A DNA stretch of 64,000 nucleotides from Paraflavitalea devenefica (GTDB taxonomy: Bacteria; Bacteroidota; Bacteroidia; Chitinophagales; Chitinophagaceae): contig NZ_JAARML010000005.1 of the NCBI RefSeq assembly GCF_011759375.1, positions 620,001 through 684,000 on the forward strand, given 5' to 3'. Below the pieces are notes generated by a model. The model was not told the DNA's origin, searched no databases, and saw nothing but the letters and a program-made list of their open reading frames with translations. Shown here in pieces: positions 8,719 to 17,284 of this stretch (positions are counted from its first letter, which is position 1; every line of letters starts with the position of its first letter). The position numbers were made by a program, and so were the translations under genes.

Positions 8719-10167
8719 TTACTTAATAAATCGTTTTGTGATGGTCTTTCCTTCTTTGGTGAATAGCAACGTATACACCCCCGGTGCCAGCTTCGATACA
8801 TTGATGCGATTGGTGGCCTGTGTAGCGGTCAATACCTGCCGGCCCATGATATCGTATATGCGCAGCAGTCCGCCGGCGAGGTTTTCCCGGGTAGCAATCC
8901 GTAATTCATCTTTTACGGGGTTGGGGAATATCTCAAAGCCGGTTGCATCACCGGTAGCTTTCCGTTCATCTGTGCCGGTGGTGTTGGCAGCTATGCGTGC
9001 TGAACCCTGCCGGGTAATGCGTATCCAGTTCAGGTTCCATCCACCGGCCTGCGCAAACACGCCTACATTATAGGTGCCTGCATTTACATGCACAGTATGC
9101 GAAATGGTAGTCCAGTTTTGCCAGCCACCGGTAGAAGGCACATCCAGTGCTCCGAGTACCGTAGAACCTGCATTCAGGTCGAGTGATAACCTGCCGCCTC
9201 CGTTGAGGCTGGCCACGCGGTATTCCACCAGGTAACTGCCGGTAGTGGGGAAATTGATGCTGTTATAAGCCATCCAGTCGTTGGCATCTATCCAGCCTAC
9301 ATTTTGTCCGCCGCCCGCATCGGTCGTAGCTTCGGTTTGCACACCCAGCATGGCACTGTAATTCTCTGCCTGGATGAGTACGCTGGAAGGACCGCTGCTT
9401 TGCTGGTATACCCGTACATAATCAACATACATATTGGCAGGCATAGCGCCATTATTAACGGTAAAGCCGGGCCAGTTGCCGCCGATGGCCATGTTCAGGA
9501 TGATAAAGAAGTTGTTGTGGAATTCATGCGTGCCATTGATGCCGTTGGCAATATTGGCCTCATGAAACTGTACTCCGTCAATAAACCATTTGATGGAGGA
9601 TGCCGTCCATTCAATAGCATACACATGAAAACCCGTTACGTTCACCGCGGTATTGCCACCGTAATTGGCATACTGCGCATTGTGGTCGCGCCAGTGTATG
9701 GTGCCGTATGTCCTGTTCTCGGTGTTCACGTGCTCCATCACATCTATTTCACCACAGTCGGGCCAGCCGGCGGTGCCAATATTATCGCCCAGCATCCAGA
9801 AAGCGGGCCATACACCCTGGAAGGCAGGCATGGCAATACGGGCTTCCACCCTTCCGTATTTCCAGGATTTACGCCCCTGCGTTTTCATACGCGCTGAGGT
9901 GTAATTCATGCTGCCGAAGCTCTCATTGCGGGCAGTGATCACCAACTGACCATTTTGTACTGTAGCATTCTGGCTGCGGTAATACTGCAGTTCATTGTTG
10001 CCCCAGCCGCCCGATCCGGTACCGGTTTCAAATACCCAGTCGGGCCCAATGCCATTGTCAAACTCATCCTGCCACACAAGCTGCCAGCTTTGTGCTGCTG
10101 CAGGATACACCGTGAAGAAGAGGAAGGATAATAAAATGGTAATGCGTGCAAAATGTTTCATAAGCAT
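8719..10167 (-). CDS. Secreted GH16 beta-glucanase with CBM6 and T9SS sorting domain
   Basis: 482 residues; the second ATG (10158) gives MKHFARI and may be the true start. Signal peptide ends near AAAQ26. GH16 domain at about 27-260 with the catalytic E140-I-D142-V-M-E145 signature (CGEIDVMEHV), as in laminarinase/lichenase-type endo-beta-glucanases. CBM6 at about 272-395 and a T9SS C-terminal domain at 410-482 (NPVKDELRI...TKRFIK). The likely substrate is beta-1,3 or mixed-linkage glucan, which together with chitin would suit attack on fungal walls (inference). It is the first gene of the minus-strand block, so the region 10168-10519 should hold the block promoter. Confidence 0.93.
   Translation of the reverse strand: MLMKHFARITILLSFLFFTVYPAAAQSWQLVWQDEFDNGIGPDWVFETGTGSGGWGNNELQYYRSQNATVQNGQLVITARNESFGSMNYTSARMKTQGRKSWKYGRVEARIAMPAFQGVWPAFWMLGDNIGTAGWPDCGEIDVMEHVNTENRTYGTIHWRDHNAQYANYGGNTAVNVTGFHVYAIEWTASSIKWFIDGVQFHEANIANGINGTHEFHNNFFIILNMAIGGNWPGFTVNNGAMPANMYVDYVRVYQQSSGPSSVLIQAENYSAMLGVQTEATTDAGGGQNVGWIDANDWMAYNSINFPTTGSYLVEYRVASLNGGGRLSLDLNAGSTVLGALDVPSTGGWQNWTTISHTVHVNAGTYNVGVFAQAGGWNLNWIRITRQGSARIAANTTGTDERKATGDATGFEIFPNPVKDELRIATRENLAGGLLRIYDIMGRQVLTATQATNRINVSKLAPGVYTLLFTKEGKTITKRFIK
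9020..9370 (-). repeat. CBM6-coding segment, copy 2
   Basis: Partner of 7320-7660. The flanking GH16 and GH18 catalytic parts are unrelated, so only the binding module (and partly the sorting domain) is shared. Confidence 0.7.
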
Positions 10168-10417
10168 AGGTTTTTATTGATGTTATTTAATATAGCAGGC
10201 GCCGGCGTTTCGTTGGCCGGTTATTGTTATCACTTACTTAGTGTACCCATACTTGTCTTGTGTAACCATGCTTTTTCTATTTTTTTTATGCACACTGGTA
10301 TTTTCCGAAGTTGCCTGGGGAAGCTTACGTATGGATATGCTAAATCGATGTAGACCTAAGCGGTAGTATATGTGTAGTGCTTAAGGGTAATCCTGTACAA
10401 GCCTGGAAATGGTACTG

Positions 10418-10448
10418 TGACGTAGCGATGACGTAGTTGTTGACGTAG
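10418..10448 (+). repeat. Three phased TGACGTAG direct repeats
   Basis: TGACGTAG occurs at 10418, 10429 and 10441, with spacings of 11 and 12 bases that place the copies on one face of the helix. They end 35 bases upstream of the predicted -33 element of the 10520 gene, a typical activator position. Confidence 0.6.
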
Positions 10449-10483
10449 TGGCTAATCCCCTACTTGCCAGGTAGGATAATAAA

Positions 10484-10515
10484 ATTGCTTTTATTGCCCC
10501 GCGGGAATATCTTTG
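10484..10515 (+). promoter_or_regulatory. Promoter of the FAD oxidoreductase (possibly leaderless)
   Basis: ATTG (10484-10487), 20-base spacer, then TATCTTTG (10508-10515), a perfect TAnnTTTG. The ATG at 10520 is only 4 bases further, so the transcript would have almost no leader. Confidence 0.5.
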
Positions 10516-10519
10516 AAGG

Positions 10520-11950
10520 ATGGAAAGGCATGATTATGATGCTATTGTTGTCGGCTCAGGGCCTAATGGACTGGCAGCAGCCATTACCCTCCGGCAACGG
10601 GGATTATCGGTATTGTTAATAGAAGGGAAAGACAGTATTGGCGGCGGTATGCGTACCGCGGAACTTACCTTGCCGGGTTTTCAACATGATATCTGTTCGG
10701 CTATTTTGCCCATGGCCGTCACTTCTCCGTTTTTCGCCACCCTGCCGCTGGAACAGTTTGGCCTGGAATATATCTATCCCGAAGTAGCTGCGGCCCATCC
10801 CTTTGATGATGGCAGCGCGGCTGTATTGAAACGGTCTATACAGGAAACAGCCAGGTTGCTGGGGGCTGATGAAGGCGCCTACCTGTCACTGATGCAACCT
10901 GTAGTAGCAGACTGGCCATTGATCGCCAGCGATATATTGGGGCCTCTTCGTTTCCCAAAGCATCCCTTGCGGATGGCGCGCTTCGGATTAAAGGCATTGC
11001 CGTCTGCCGCTGCTATTGCAAAGCGGTTCGCCACCCAAAAAGCCAAAGGGCTGTGGGCCGGTATGGCTGCCCATTCTATCCAGCCGCTTACCAATGCTAC
11101 CACTTCGGCAATCGGGTTGGTATTATCGGCAGCAGGTCATCTGTACGGTTGGCCCGTGCCCAGGGGCGGCGCTATTACGGTTGCCAATGCGCTGGCTACT
11201 TATTTCACCTCACTGGGCGGGCAGCTACAAACAGGTTTTATGGTGCAATCGCTGAGCCAGTTGCCTTCTGCGCGTGCTGTATTATTTGATGTAACGCCCA
11301 AACAATTAATGGCCATTGCCGGTGATCAGTTCTCCGGTCTTTACAAGTGGCAACTGAACCGCTTCCGGTATGGCATGGGCGTTTTTAAAGTAGACTGGGC
11401 GCTAAATAGCCCTATACCATTTACCGCTCCTGAATGCAGGCAGGCAGGTACAGTGCATCTTGGCGGTACCTTCAAAGAGATCGCTGCCGGCGAGCAACTG
11501 GCAGCAAGCGGCGGCCATCCGCAACGTCCTTATGTATTACTGGCGCAGCAAAGTCTTTTTGATGATAGCAGAGCCCCTGCCGGGAAACAGGCGGCCTGGG
11601 CTTATTGCCATGTGCCCAATGGCTCTACGGTAGATATGACTGCTATTATTGAAGAACAGGTGGAGCGGTTTGCACCGGGCTTTAAGCAAACCATCCTGGC
11701 CAGGCACACCTTTAATTCCATGCAACTACAGCAATACAATCCCAACTATGTGGGTGGCGATATCAATGGCGGCATTATTGACCTGGGCCAGTTATATACC
11801 CGTCCTGCCTTACGCCTGTCTCCCTATAAAACATCCGCCAAAGGCCTGTATATCTGTTCTTCTTCTACACCACCCGGTGGCGGGGTGCATGGCATGTGCG
11901 GATATCATGCTGCCCGACAGGCGTTAAAGGATGTATTTAAAATAAACTAA
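10520..11950 (+). CDS. FAD-dependent oxidoreductase of the phytoene desaturase/PYROXD2-like group
   Basis: 476 residues, cytoplasmic, no signal peptide. An N-terminal Rossmann dinucleotide-binding motif lies at 8-24 (AIVVGSGPNGLAAAITL), with an acidic residue ending the second strand (LLIEGKDSIGGGMRT), as in flavin amine oxidase/phytoene desaturase-type enzymes. The C-terminal segment LYICSSSTPPGGGVHGMCG is the second FAD-contact motif of this family. Many Bacteroidota genomes carry this type as 'NAD(P)/FAD-dependent oxidoreductase'. The substrate is unknown; the absence of neighbouring carotenoid genes argues against a carotenoid role. The start is fixed by the TATCTTTG element 4 bases upstream and by the family N-terminus. 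It appears monocistronic. Confidence 0.88.
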   Translation: MERHDYDAIVVGSGPNGLAAAITLRQRGLSVLLIEGKDSIGGGMRTAELTLPGFQHDICSAILPMAVTSPFFATLPLEQFGLEYIYPEVAAAHPFDDGSAAVLKRSIQETARLLGADEGAYLSLMQPVVADWPLIASDILGPLRFPKHPLRMARFGLKALPSAAAIAKRFATQKAKGLWAGMAAHSIQPLTNATTSAIGLVLSAAGHLYGWPVPRGGAITVANALATYFTSLGGQLQTGFMVQSLSQLPSARAVLFDVTPKQLMAIAGDQFSGLYKWQLNRFRYGMGVFKVDWALNSPIPFTAPECRQAGTVHLGGTFKEIAAGEQLAASGGHPQRPYVLLAQQSLFDDSRAPAGKQAAWAYCHVPNGSTVDMTAIIEEQVERFAPGFKQTILARHTFNSMQLQQYNPNYVGGDINGGIIDLGQLYTRPALRLSPYKTSAKGLYICSSSTPPGGGVHGMCGYHAARQALKDVFKIN

Positions 11951-12036
11951 TAATAACTCCTATTTTGGTGATAATCAGTGCTTAATTGGAGTATGCTGCC
12001 TGATTGTCAACCCTTCTCTTGCCGCAAAACTTAACA

Positions 12037-12065
12037 TTGGCGGATAAACCCTTCTATTATCTTTA
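12037..12065 (+). promoter_or_regulatory. Promoter-like element of the lysine-rich protein
   Basis: TTG (12037-12039), an 18-base spacer and TATCTTTA (12058-12065, 7/8 match to TAnnTTTG) lie about 50 bases before the ATG at 12115. Confidence 0.35.
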
Positions 12066-12114
12066 TGTTATCATTACATTATCATTTCGTAACTTATCAG
12101 TAAATCATTGTACA

Positions 12115-12390
12115 ATGTCGACGAGTAAGAACACAGAAACGCAGCAGGCAACTTCCAAAAAGTCAACACGCAAAGAGATCGGCCTCCAACTGACCAACGT
12201 GTTGAACGGCCTGAAAGATGCATTGGGGCAAAAGAAATTTGAGCGCCGTATTAAAAAGGCAGCCAAATTACTGACAGCAGGCATCAAAACAAAACCTGTA
12301 AAAAAGGAGAAAAAGGGGAAAGGGAAAACAAAGACCAATAAGTCAAAAAAAGCAACAGCACCTAAGGCTGTTAAGCCAGTGACAGAATAA
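12115..12390 (+). CDS. Small lysine-rich histone-H1-like protein
   Basis: 91 residues from the ATG at 12115; an upstream in-frame start (12004) would run through the promoter-like element and is unlikely. Residues 1-20 are polar. Residues 21-58 (RKEIGLQLTNVLNGLKDALG...IKKAAKLLTAGIK) form an amphipathic helical core. The tail from about 59 is almost only Lys, Thr, Ala and Pro (KPVKKEKKGKGKTKTNKSKK). Such tails occur in bacterial H1-like nucleoid proteins and in phasin-like proteins. DNA or RNA binding is inference from charge. The stop codon is one base from the stop of the convergent universal-stress gene, so their 3' ends must overlap in the transcripts. Confidence 0.7.
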   Translation: MSTSKNTETQQATSKKSTRKEIGLQLTNVLNGLKDALGQKKFERRIKKAAKLLTAGIKTKPVKKEKKGKGKTKTNKSKKATAPKAVKPVTE

Positions 12391-12391
12391 T

Positions 12392-12841
12392 TTATTCAGC
12401 CTTTACCAATTCCACGGGGCAGGCAGCTTTTTCAGATAGCTCTTCCGGTTTGAATAACCTGTCTGCCGCCTCCTTTCTGTCATCCGTTCCAACATCTACA
12501 AACATTTTATCAACGTCTGTCGCCAACGCCAATATTGTATTGACGGACGGTGCAGTAATTATTTGCGTGGTGTAGTTTATACCGGCAGCATCAGCTTTGT
12601 CTTTTATCAACCTAATTTTTCCCTGTATTAACTGGTCGTCATCCTGCTGCGCATCTGCTTCATTGGTCAGCGCCTCAGCCGCATCAATATCACTGGGAAA
12701 CACATATCCCTCTTCTACCGGCTCTTCCTGCAGGAAAAGTACCCGCAGGTCTGACTTATGTTCCTGCGCCCAGGCTATAGCGTGGTCCAATGCCGTGTAG
12801 GAAAAGGAAAGTCCGCTGAAAATAACCAATGTGGAAGACAT
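12392..12841 (-). CDS. Universal stress protein (UspA) family
   Basis: 149 residues, single Usp-like alpha/beta domain. It begins with a beta strand (TLVIFSGLSFSYTALDHAIAWAQ), where the helix after strand 1 carries the family-typical serine-rich turn. It contains LRVLFLQEE, a charged middle helix, and a C-terminal strand ending CPVELVKAE that corresponds to the CPVLVV end of UspA proteins. The nucleotide-binding G-x2-G-x9-G(S/T) motif is not evident (VDVGTDDRKEAADRLFKPEELSEKA), so it probably belongs to the subgroup that does not bind ATP. Role: stress survival, by family. It is convergent with the lysine-rich protein gene (one base between stops). Confidence 0.75.
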   Translation of the reverse strand: MSSTLVIFSGLSFSYTALDHAIAWAQEHKSDLRVLFLQEEPVEEGYVFPSDIDAAEALTNEADAQQDDDQLIQGKIRLIKDKADAAGINYTTQIITAPSVNTILALATDVDKMFVDVGTDDRKEAADRLFKPEELSEKAACPVELVKAE

Positions 12842-12918
12842 AACTGAAGTTTATAGTTTTTTGTTGTGGTTGTTGCCTCACAAACCTCTTGCAATTATGC
12901 GGCCAGCCCCGGCCCCAC

Positions 12919-12943
12919 AAACTATAAACATTAAACCATAAAC
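12919..12943. repeat. AAACYATAAAC direct repeat in a divergent promoter region
   Basis: AAACTATAAAC (12919-12929) and AAACCATAAAC (12933-12943), 14 bases apart, sit between the divergent usp gene (minus) and the AraC-type regulator (plus). They could be an operator or simple AT-rich drift. Confidence 0.3.
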
Positions 12944-12992
12944 TATATACTGATAACTCAAAGGTAACATTGAGAGAATAGTTTTGCCGGGT

Positions 12993-14222
12993 ATGGAATA
13001 CATCATCATATTGGGCGCTTTCCAGGCTTTACTGGCCCTTTGCCTGTTTATTGCCAGCAGGCGTAGAAAACCTGCCGATAGTCTGCTTACCTGGATGTTG
13101 ATCTGCATCTTCACCCATCTTTCCATTAAGTTCATTATTTATGCTGCGTCCGGGAGTATACTACTCAAAACGGCCTTCAATACTTTTATAGATCTCGCCT
13201 ATGGTCCTTTATTATGGATGTATGCCCGGAAAGTGAAAAACGATCATTACCGGCCCTTACAGCACTGGTATTTGTTGTTGCCCACCTTTGCGGCAGCCGC
13301 CATTTATACCTTCATCACTGTGAAGCTCATCAGTGATCCGCCGGGGGCTGTACGCTGGCTTAGCCTGTATAATGAGGTCACCAAGTACCTCATCCTGCTT
13401 TCCACGACTATATTCCCCCTTTTATGTTTGCAGGTGAGCGCTCAACTGCCGGCATTCTGGAAAAGTGAACAGCAACTGATCAAAAAGATAGCCGCCTGCT
13501 TCCTGTTGATACCGGCCCTATGGATGATTACCAATATCATCAATGCCCTGCATGCGCTTGACGACCAGACGATCAATACCGGCATCCGTATCATTGCCTA
13601 TTCCAATATGCTGGTGATGTGCCTGTTCATCATCCAATACCGGTTGCAGGCACAGGCATTGAATAATAAGGCATCGGATGAAAAGCAACCGGCAGAACCG
13701 TCTGACTTTCCCGTGCCGGTTATTTTGGTGGAAGAAAAGGAATCACTGGTATTAGCTGTACAGCCTGCCGGGGGAGATGTTGTACCGCGTAAATCAGCAC
13801 TTACAACACTGCAGCGCGAAGCGATCGCTGTAAAACTGGCCGTGCTGATGCAGGAGAAAAAGATCTATACCGATCCGGAGCTTACCCTCGAAAAGCTCTC
13901 ATCGCTCATTAAAACCCCGCGCCATCATCTTTCCGAAGTATTGAACCAATACCTCCACCAGACATTTTACCAGTATATTAATGACCACCGCATGAAGGAA
14001 GTGCTGCACCTGCTGGACCGTTGCCGGCAGCAGGAGGTAACACCTAATATATTATCACTGGCTTATGATGCGGGCTTCAATTCCAAATCTTCCTTTAATC
14101 AGTATTTTAAAAAGACCACCGGCTACACACCTACTGAATACCTGAAACAACCGAGGAAAACAGAAAGCCCCCGATTGGCACCCAATTATATCAACCTGCA
14201 GCAGTCAATTCAGCCACATTGA
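12993..14222 (+). CDS. Membrane-anchored AraC-family transcriptional regulator
   Basis: 409 residues from the ATG at 12993. The N-terminal half has about six to seven hydrophobic segments (IIILGAFQALLALCLFIAS, LLTWMLICIFTHLSIKFIIYA, WYLLLPTFAAAAIYTFITV and others), then a linker to about 275. The C-terminal domain, about residues 285-395, is an AraC double helix-turn-helix: LTLEKLSSLIKTPRHHLSEVLN is the first HTH and ILSLAYDAGFNSKSSFNQYF the second, followed by KKTTGYTPTEYLK. Such proteins are thought to sense a signal through the membrane part. It lies 145 bases upstream of the TonB-dependent receptor on the same strand and probably controls it. A TAGTTTTG box at 12979-12986 is 6 bases before the start, which would give a very short leader. 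Confidence 0.88.
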   Translation: MEYIIILGAFQALLALCLFIASRRRKPADSLLTWMLICIFTHLSIKFIIYAASGSILLKTAFNTFIDLAYGPLLWMYARKVKNDHYRPLQHWYLLLPTFAAAAIYTFITVKLISDPPGAVRWLSLYNEVTKYLILLSTTIFPLLCLQVSAQLPAFWKSEQQLIKKIAACFLLIPALWMITNIINALHALDDQTINTGIRIIAYSNMLVMCLFIIQYRLQAQALNNKASDEKQPAEPSDFPVPVILVEEKESLVLAVQPAGGDVVPRKSALTTLQREAIAVKLAVLMQEKKIYTDPELTLEKLSSLIKTPRHHLSEVLNQYLHQTFYQYINDHRMKEVLHLLDRCRQQEVTPNILSLAYDAGFNSKSSFNQYFKKTTGYTPTEYLKQPRKTESPRLAPNYINLQQSIQPH

Positions 14223-14367
14223 TAACATTAGCATAATACCTGCAACCCGTTGACAACCAATTACAGCAAGTACAAACGGACGCATTTGCACAGGTACCCG
14301 TACTACTCCGCCGGTATGGACGTTTACCGCCCAGAACTATAGCAGCTTTGCCGGAAATTCTTTTGCC

Positions 14368-17244
14368 ATGCGCATCCAATTACGAACTGACTGCAAACGC
14401 TTTTTCCTGCTCTGCTTCTTCAACACAGGTATCCTGTTATCTGCTGTTGCACAAACGATCAAAGGCACCGTAGCCGGTAAAGACGGGCAACTACCCGGCG
14501 CTACGGTCAATGCTTCCAGCACCAGCAGGTCGGCGTCTACCGACCTGAATGGTGCTTTCACCCTCTCCCTTCCTGCCACCGGGAAAACAACCATTACGAT
14601 ATCTTATGTAGGTTATGAAACCAAAATACTGGACCTGGAGGTAAAACCCGGTATTACCGATGCCGGTATTATTGAACTGAGTGCCGCACAAAGCCAGTTG
14701 GGCCAGGTAGTTGTCAAAGGCACCATAGCTGCTTCGCAGGCCAAAGCCTATAGCATCAAGAAGAATTCCATCGCTATTATGGATGTACTGGCGGCTGATG
14801 CCATTGGTAAATTGCCGGATCGTAATGCCGCCGAAGCTGTACAACGTATGCAGGGGGTGGCTGTAGCCCGGTACCATGGCGAAGCTGATGCCGCCACCGT
14901 AAGAGGTACTCCTTTTGCCTGGACCTCTACTATGTTCAACGGCAGCCGCCTGCCCAGTTCCAATGTACTGGGCAACCGTTCCTCCGTATTGGATGCCGTG
15001 CCTTCTGAGATCATTCAGTATGTACAGGTGGCCAAGGCGCTGACACCCGATTGGGAAGGTGATGCTATCGGTGGTTCCGTAAACTTTATCACCCGCACGG
15101 CACCAGTAAAACGTCAACTGAATGCCAGTGTAGCGGGCGGCTATAATACCTTTTCACAAAATAGCACCTATAATGCCTCGCTGGTTTATGGCGACCGCTT
15201 CTTTAATAACAAGCTGGGCATTATACTGGCCAGCGCTATCTGGGACCGCCAGTGGGGTACTGATAGTTATGATGTGAGCTATAATACCGGGCTGGCCAAT
15301 CCGGTACAGCAGAAGTCGATCAACAGCATCATGTTCAAACGCTATATGGGTAAAAGGCAAACGTATGGGGCCAACCTCGGATTGGAGTATGCCTTCAACA
15401 CTTCCCATAAGTTGATTTTCCGCGGACTGATGGATAAGTTCAATGATATACGTCCTGTGTACGAATCCTATATTGATTACACCAATAGCCGCTACCAATA
15501 CAATTACCGCTATTCCCATTACCAGACAAAACTGAACGGTGCAGAACTGGGCGGCGAGCACCAGCTTGCTGCCCGGGTAAAACTGGACTGGTCGGTGAGC
15601 GATTATATATCTAAATACTTCCTGGAAACACCTCCTACCAATGGCAACAAAGGCCTGCCGATTGCTACCTTCCGCCAAAAGATCACTGGCGGGTTCAACA
15701 ACCTCTCCAGCGATGGAAAAAGGTACTGGGGTTTTGATTCGCCCGATGGCATAGGCGGTGATCCCCTGCATTTTGATGCCGGCGTAAAAAATGCGGCAGA
15801 AAAAATGGATGATACCAAACTCACCTTGCAGCAATTGGTGATCGCCCAACTGGATACCAAAGAAGAAGATAAGACCGCCCAATTGAACCTGAAGATAAAT
15901 GCCACCGATAAGGTAAGCCTGAAGTTTGGCGGCAAATACCGCCACAAAGAGCGCACCAGCACCTTTGGTTCCAATATCGTATTCCTACCAGGTGCGGCTT
16001 TGGGTGTTCCCAATTCACCAGCCCTGCTGTCACTGAGCCAACTAAGCCGGGCTGATTTTCCCAAAGGGAATGGGTTCTTTCAGGAGATGGCGGGGAATTA
16101 TGATCAGTACATCGTTAACCCGCTTGCCAAACAGCAGTTGTTCGACCTGTATGATACAGCCATGCTGCGCAAGAATGGCTTCAGAAATGTTACCCCCGCC
16201 GGCAATGCTACTAATTTTTATACCGGCACAGAAGATGTAATAGCAGGTTATGCCATGGCAGAAATTGATGCTACAGAAAAGCTGAAGCTCATCGCCGGCG
16301 TGCGCAATGAATATACCAGCCTGGAGCTGAAAGGCTCCAAAGCCACTACAACCGGCTCTCCCGCTACCACTACTATTACACCAGTCACCGTAAAGAACGA
16401 CTACAATGCCCTGCTGCCCATGGTGCATGTGAAATACAGTCTTAACAAGCAGGCCAATATCCGCGCTGCCTTTACCCGCACTTTTGTGCGCGCCAATTTC
16501 AATGATATGACGCCGGGCGAATCGGTAGACAATACCAAGGCACCTATCACCATCACCAAGGGCAATCCCGATCTGAAACCCACCTTTGCCAATAATTTCG
16601 ACCTGATGGGTGAATACTATTTCTCTAACATCGGGTTATTATCAGGCGGCTTTTTCTATAAGCAGATCCAGGATGTTATTTTCAGCGATAAGGTGTTTTA
16701 TACAGAAAATGGCAACAACTATGCCCTTACACAGGCGCGTAACCTGGACAATGCCCACCTCTACGGATTTGAAGCCGGTATTAACAAACGGTTCAATTTC
16801 CTGAAAGGCTTCTGGAGCGGCTTTGGCGTAGAGTTTAATTATACCTGGATTGAAAGCGAAGTAAAAGTGCCAAGAACAACAGGCACTACCAAAGTGATGG
16901 ACAAGACCAGCCTGCCCAACCAGTCAAAAAGCCTGTTCAATGCCATCCTGTTCTATGAGCGTAACGGTGTGATGGTCCGCCTGGCTGGCAATTACCGGGG
17001 CAAATCGGTGGAGACGATCAATCTGCAACTGGGGCCTGACTTCTATATCTGGACCGATAAGAATTTCACACTCGATGCATCAGCTACGATCAGCATTACC
17101 AAAAACCTCAAAGCCTTCGTAGAGCTGAACAATCTCACCAATGAGCCTTTAAGGACGTATATGGGCGATCAGCGCCGCGTAACCATGACAGAGTGGTACG
17201 GCCTGAGAGGACAAGGCGGTATACGGTGGGATATAATTAAGTAG
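14368..17244 (+). CDS. TonB-dependent receptor (Caulobacter/Xanthomonas type) with carboxypeptidase-like N-terminal domain
   Basis: 958 residues. Signal peptide 1-29 (LLSAVAQ). Carboxypeptidase-regulatory-like beta domain about 31-110 (IKGTVAGKDGQLPGATV...ISYVGYETK). The plug starts near 125 and contains KLPDRNAAEAVQRMQGV at 148-164, which matches the PDxNxAEALQRxxGV signature of the TonB-Xanth-Caul receptors. A 22-strand barrel should fill the rest, and the protein ends with a beta signal (GGIRWDIIK). It imports a bulky ligand across the outer membrane using TonB energy. It has no SusD partner here. It is followed after 40 bases by a periplasmic tyrosine-phosphatase-like enzyme, so the ligand may be a phosphorylated compound (inference). 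Confidence 0.93.
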   Translation: MRIQLRTDCKRFFLLCFFNTGILLSAVAQTIKGTVAGKDGQLPGATVNASSTSRSASTDLNGAFTLSLPATGKTTITISYVGYETKILDLEVKPGITDAGIIELSAAQSQLGQVVVKGTIAASQAKAYSIKKNSIAIMDVLAADAIGKLPDRNAAEAVQRMQGVAVARYHGEADAATVRGTPFAWTSTMFNGSRLPSSNVLGNRSSVLDAVPSEIIQYVQVAKALTPDWEGDAIGGSVNFITRTAPVKRQLNASVAGGYNTFSQNSTYNASLVYGDRFFNNKLGIILASAIWDRQWGTDSYDVSYNTGLANPVQQKSINSIMFKRYMGKRQTYGANLGLEYAFNTSHKLIFRGLMDKFNDIRPVYESYIDYTNSRYQYNYRYSHYQTKLNGAELGGEHQLAARVKLDWSVSDYISKYFLETPPTNGNKGLPIATFRQKITGGFNNLSSDGKRYWGFDSPDGIGGDPLHFDAGVKNAAEKMDDTKLTLQQLVIAQLDTKEEDKTAQLNLKINATDKVSLKFGGKYRHKERTSTFGSNIVFLPGAALGVPNSPALLSLSQLSRADFPKGNGFFQEMAGNYDQYIVNPLAKQQLFDLYDTAMLRKNGFRNVTPAGNATNFYTGTEDVIAGYAMAEIDATEKLKLIAGVRNEYTSLELKGSKATTTGSPATTTITPVTVKNDYNALLPMVHVKYSLNKQANIRAAFTRTFVRANFNDMTPGESVDNTKAPITITKGNPDLKPTFANNFDLMGEYYFSNIGLLSGGFFYKQIQDVIFSDKVFYTENGNNYALTQARNLDNAHLYGFEAGINKRFNFLKGFWSGFGVEFNYTWIESEVKVPRTTGTTKVMDKTSLPNQSKSLFNAILFYERNGVMVRLAGNYRGKSVETINLQLGPDFYIWTDKNFTLDASATISITKNLKAFVELNNLTNEPLRTYMGDQRRVTMTEWYGLRGQGGIRWDIIK

Positions 17245-17284
17245 TCTCTCTTTTGTCTTTACTATTCACCATTAAAATTATATC

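Larger units (their letters stand above)
10168..10519. promoter_or_regulatory. 352-bp divergent intergenic region with several repeat elements
   Basis: Separates the polysaccharide-degradation block (minus) from the FAD oxidoreductase (plus). It holds a direct repeat of about 17 bases at 10237-10254 and 10257-10273 (CTTAGTGTACCCATACTT / CTTGTGTAACCATGCTT), 20 bases apart, upstream of the GH16 gene. It also holds three TGACGTAG repeats (10418-10448) and a promoter-like element (10484-10515) for the oxidoreductase. The 17-base pair could be an activator site for the glycosidase operon, but no regulator is identified. No RNA gene or credible ORF was seen. Confidence 0.45.

Noticed and set aside
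10520-11950. Carotenoid biosynthesis enzyme (phytoene desaturase proper)
   Set aside because: No phytoene synthase or other carotenoid genes nearby, and the sequence fits the broader PYROXD2-like group.
12004-12114. Longer N-terminus of the lysine-rich protein
   Set aside because: The extension overlaps the likely promoter and has a different composition; the ATG at 12115 fits the small basic protein.
15154-15945. 263-codon frame antisense to the TonB-dependent receptor
   Set aside because: Shadow of the barrel coding region without motifs.
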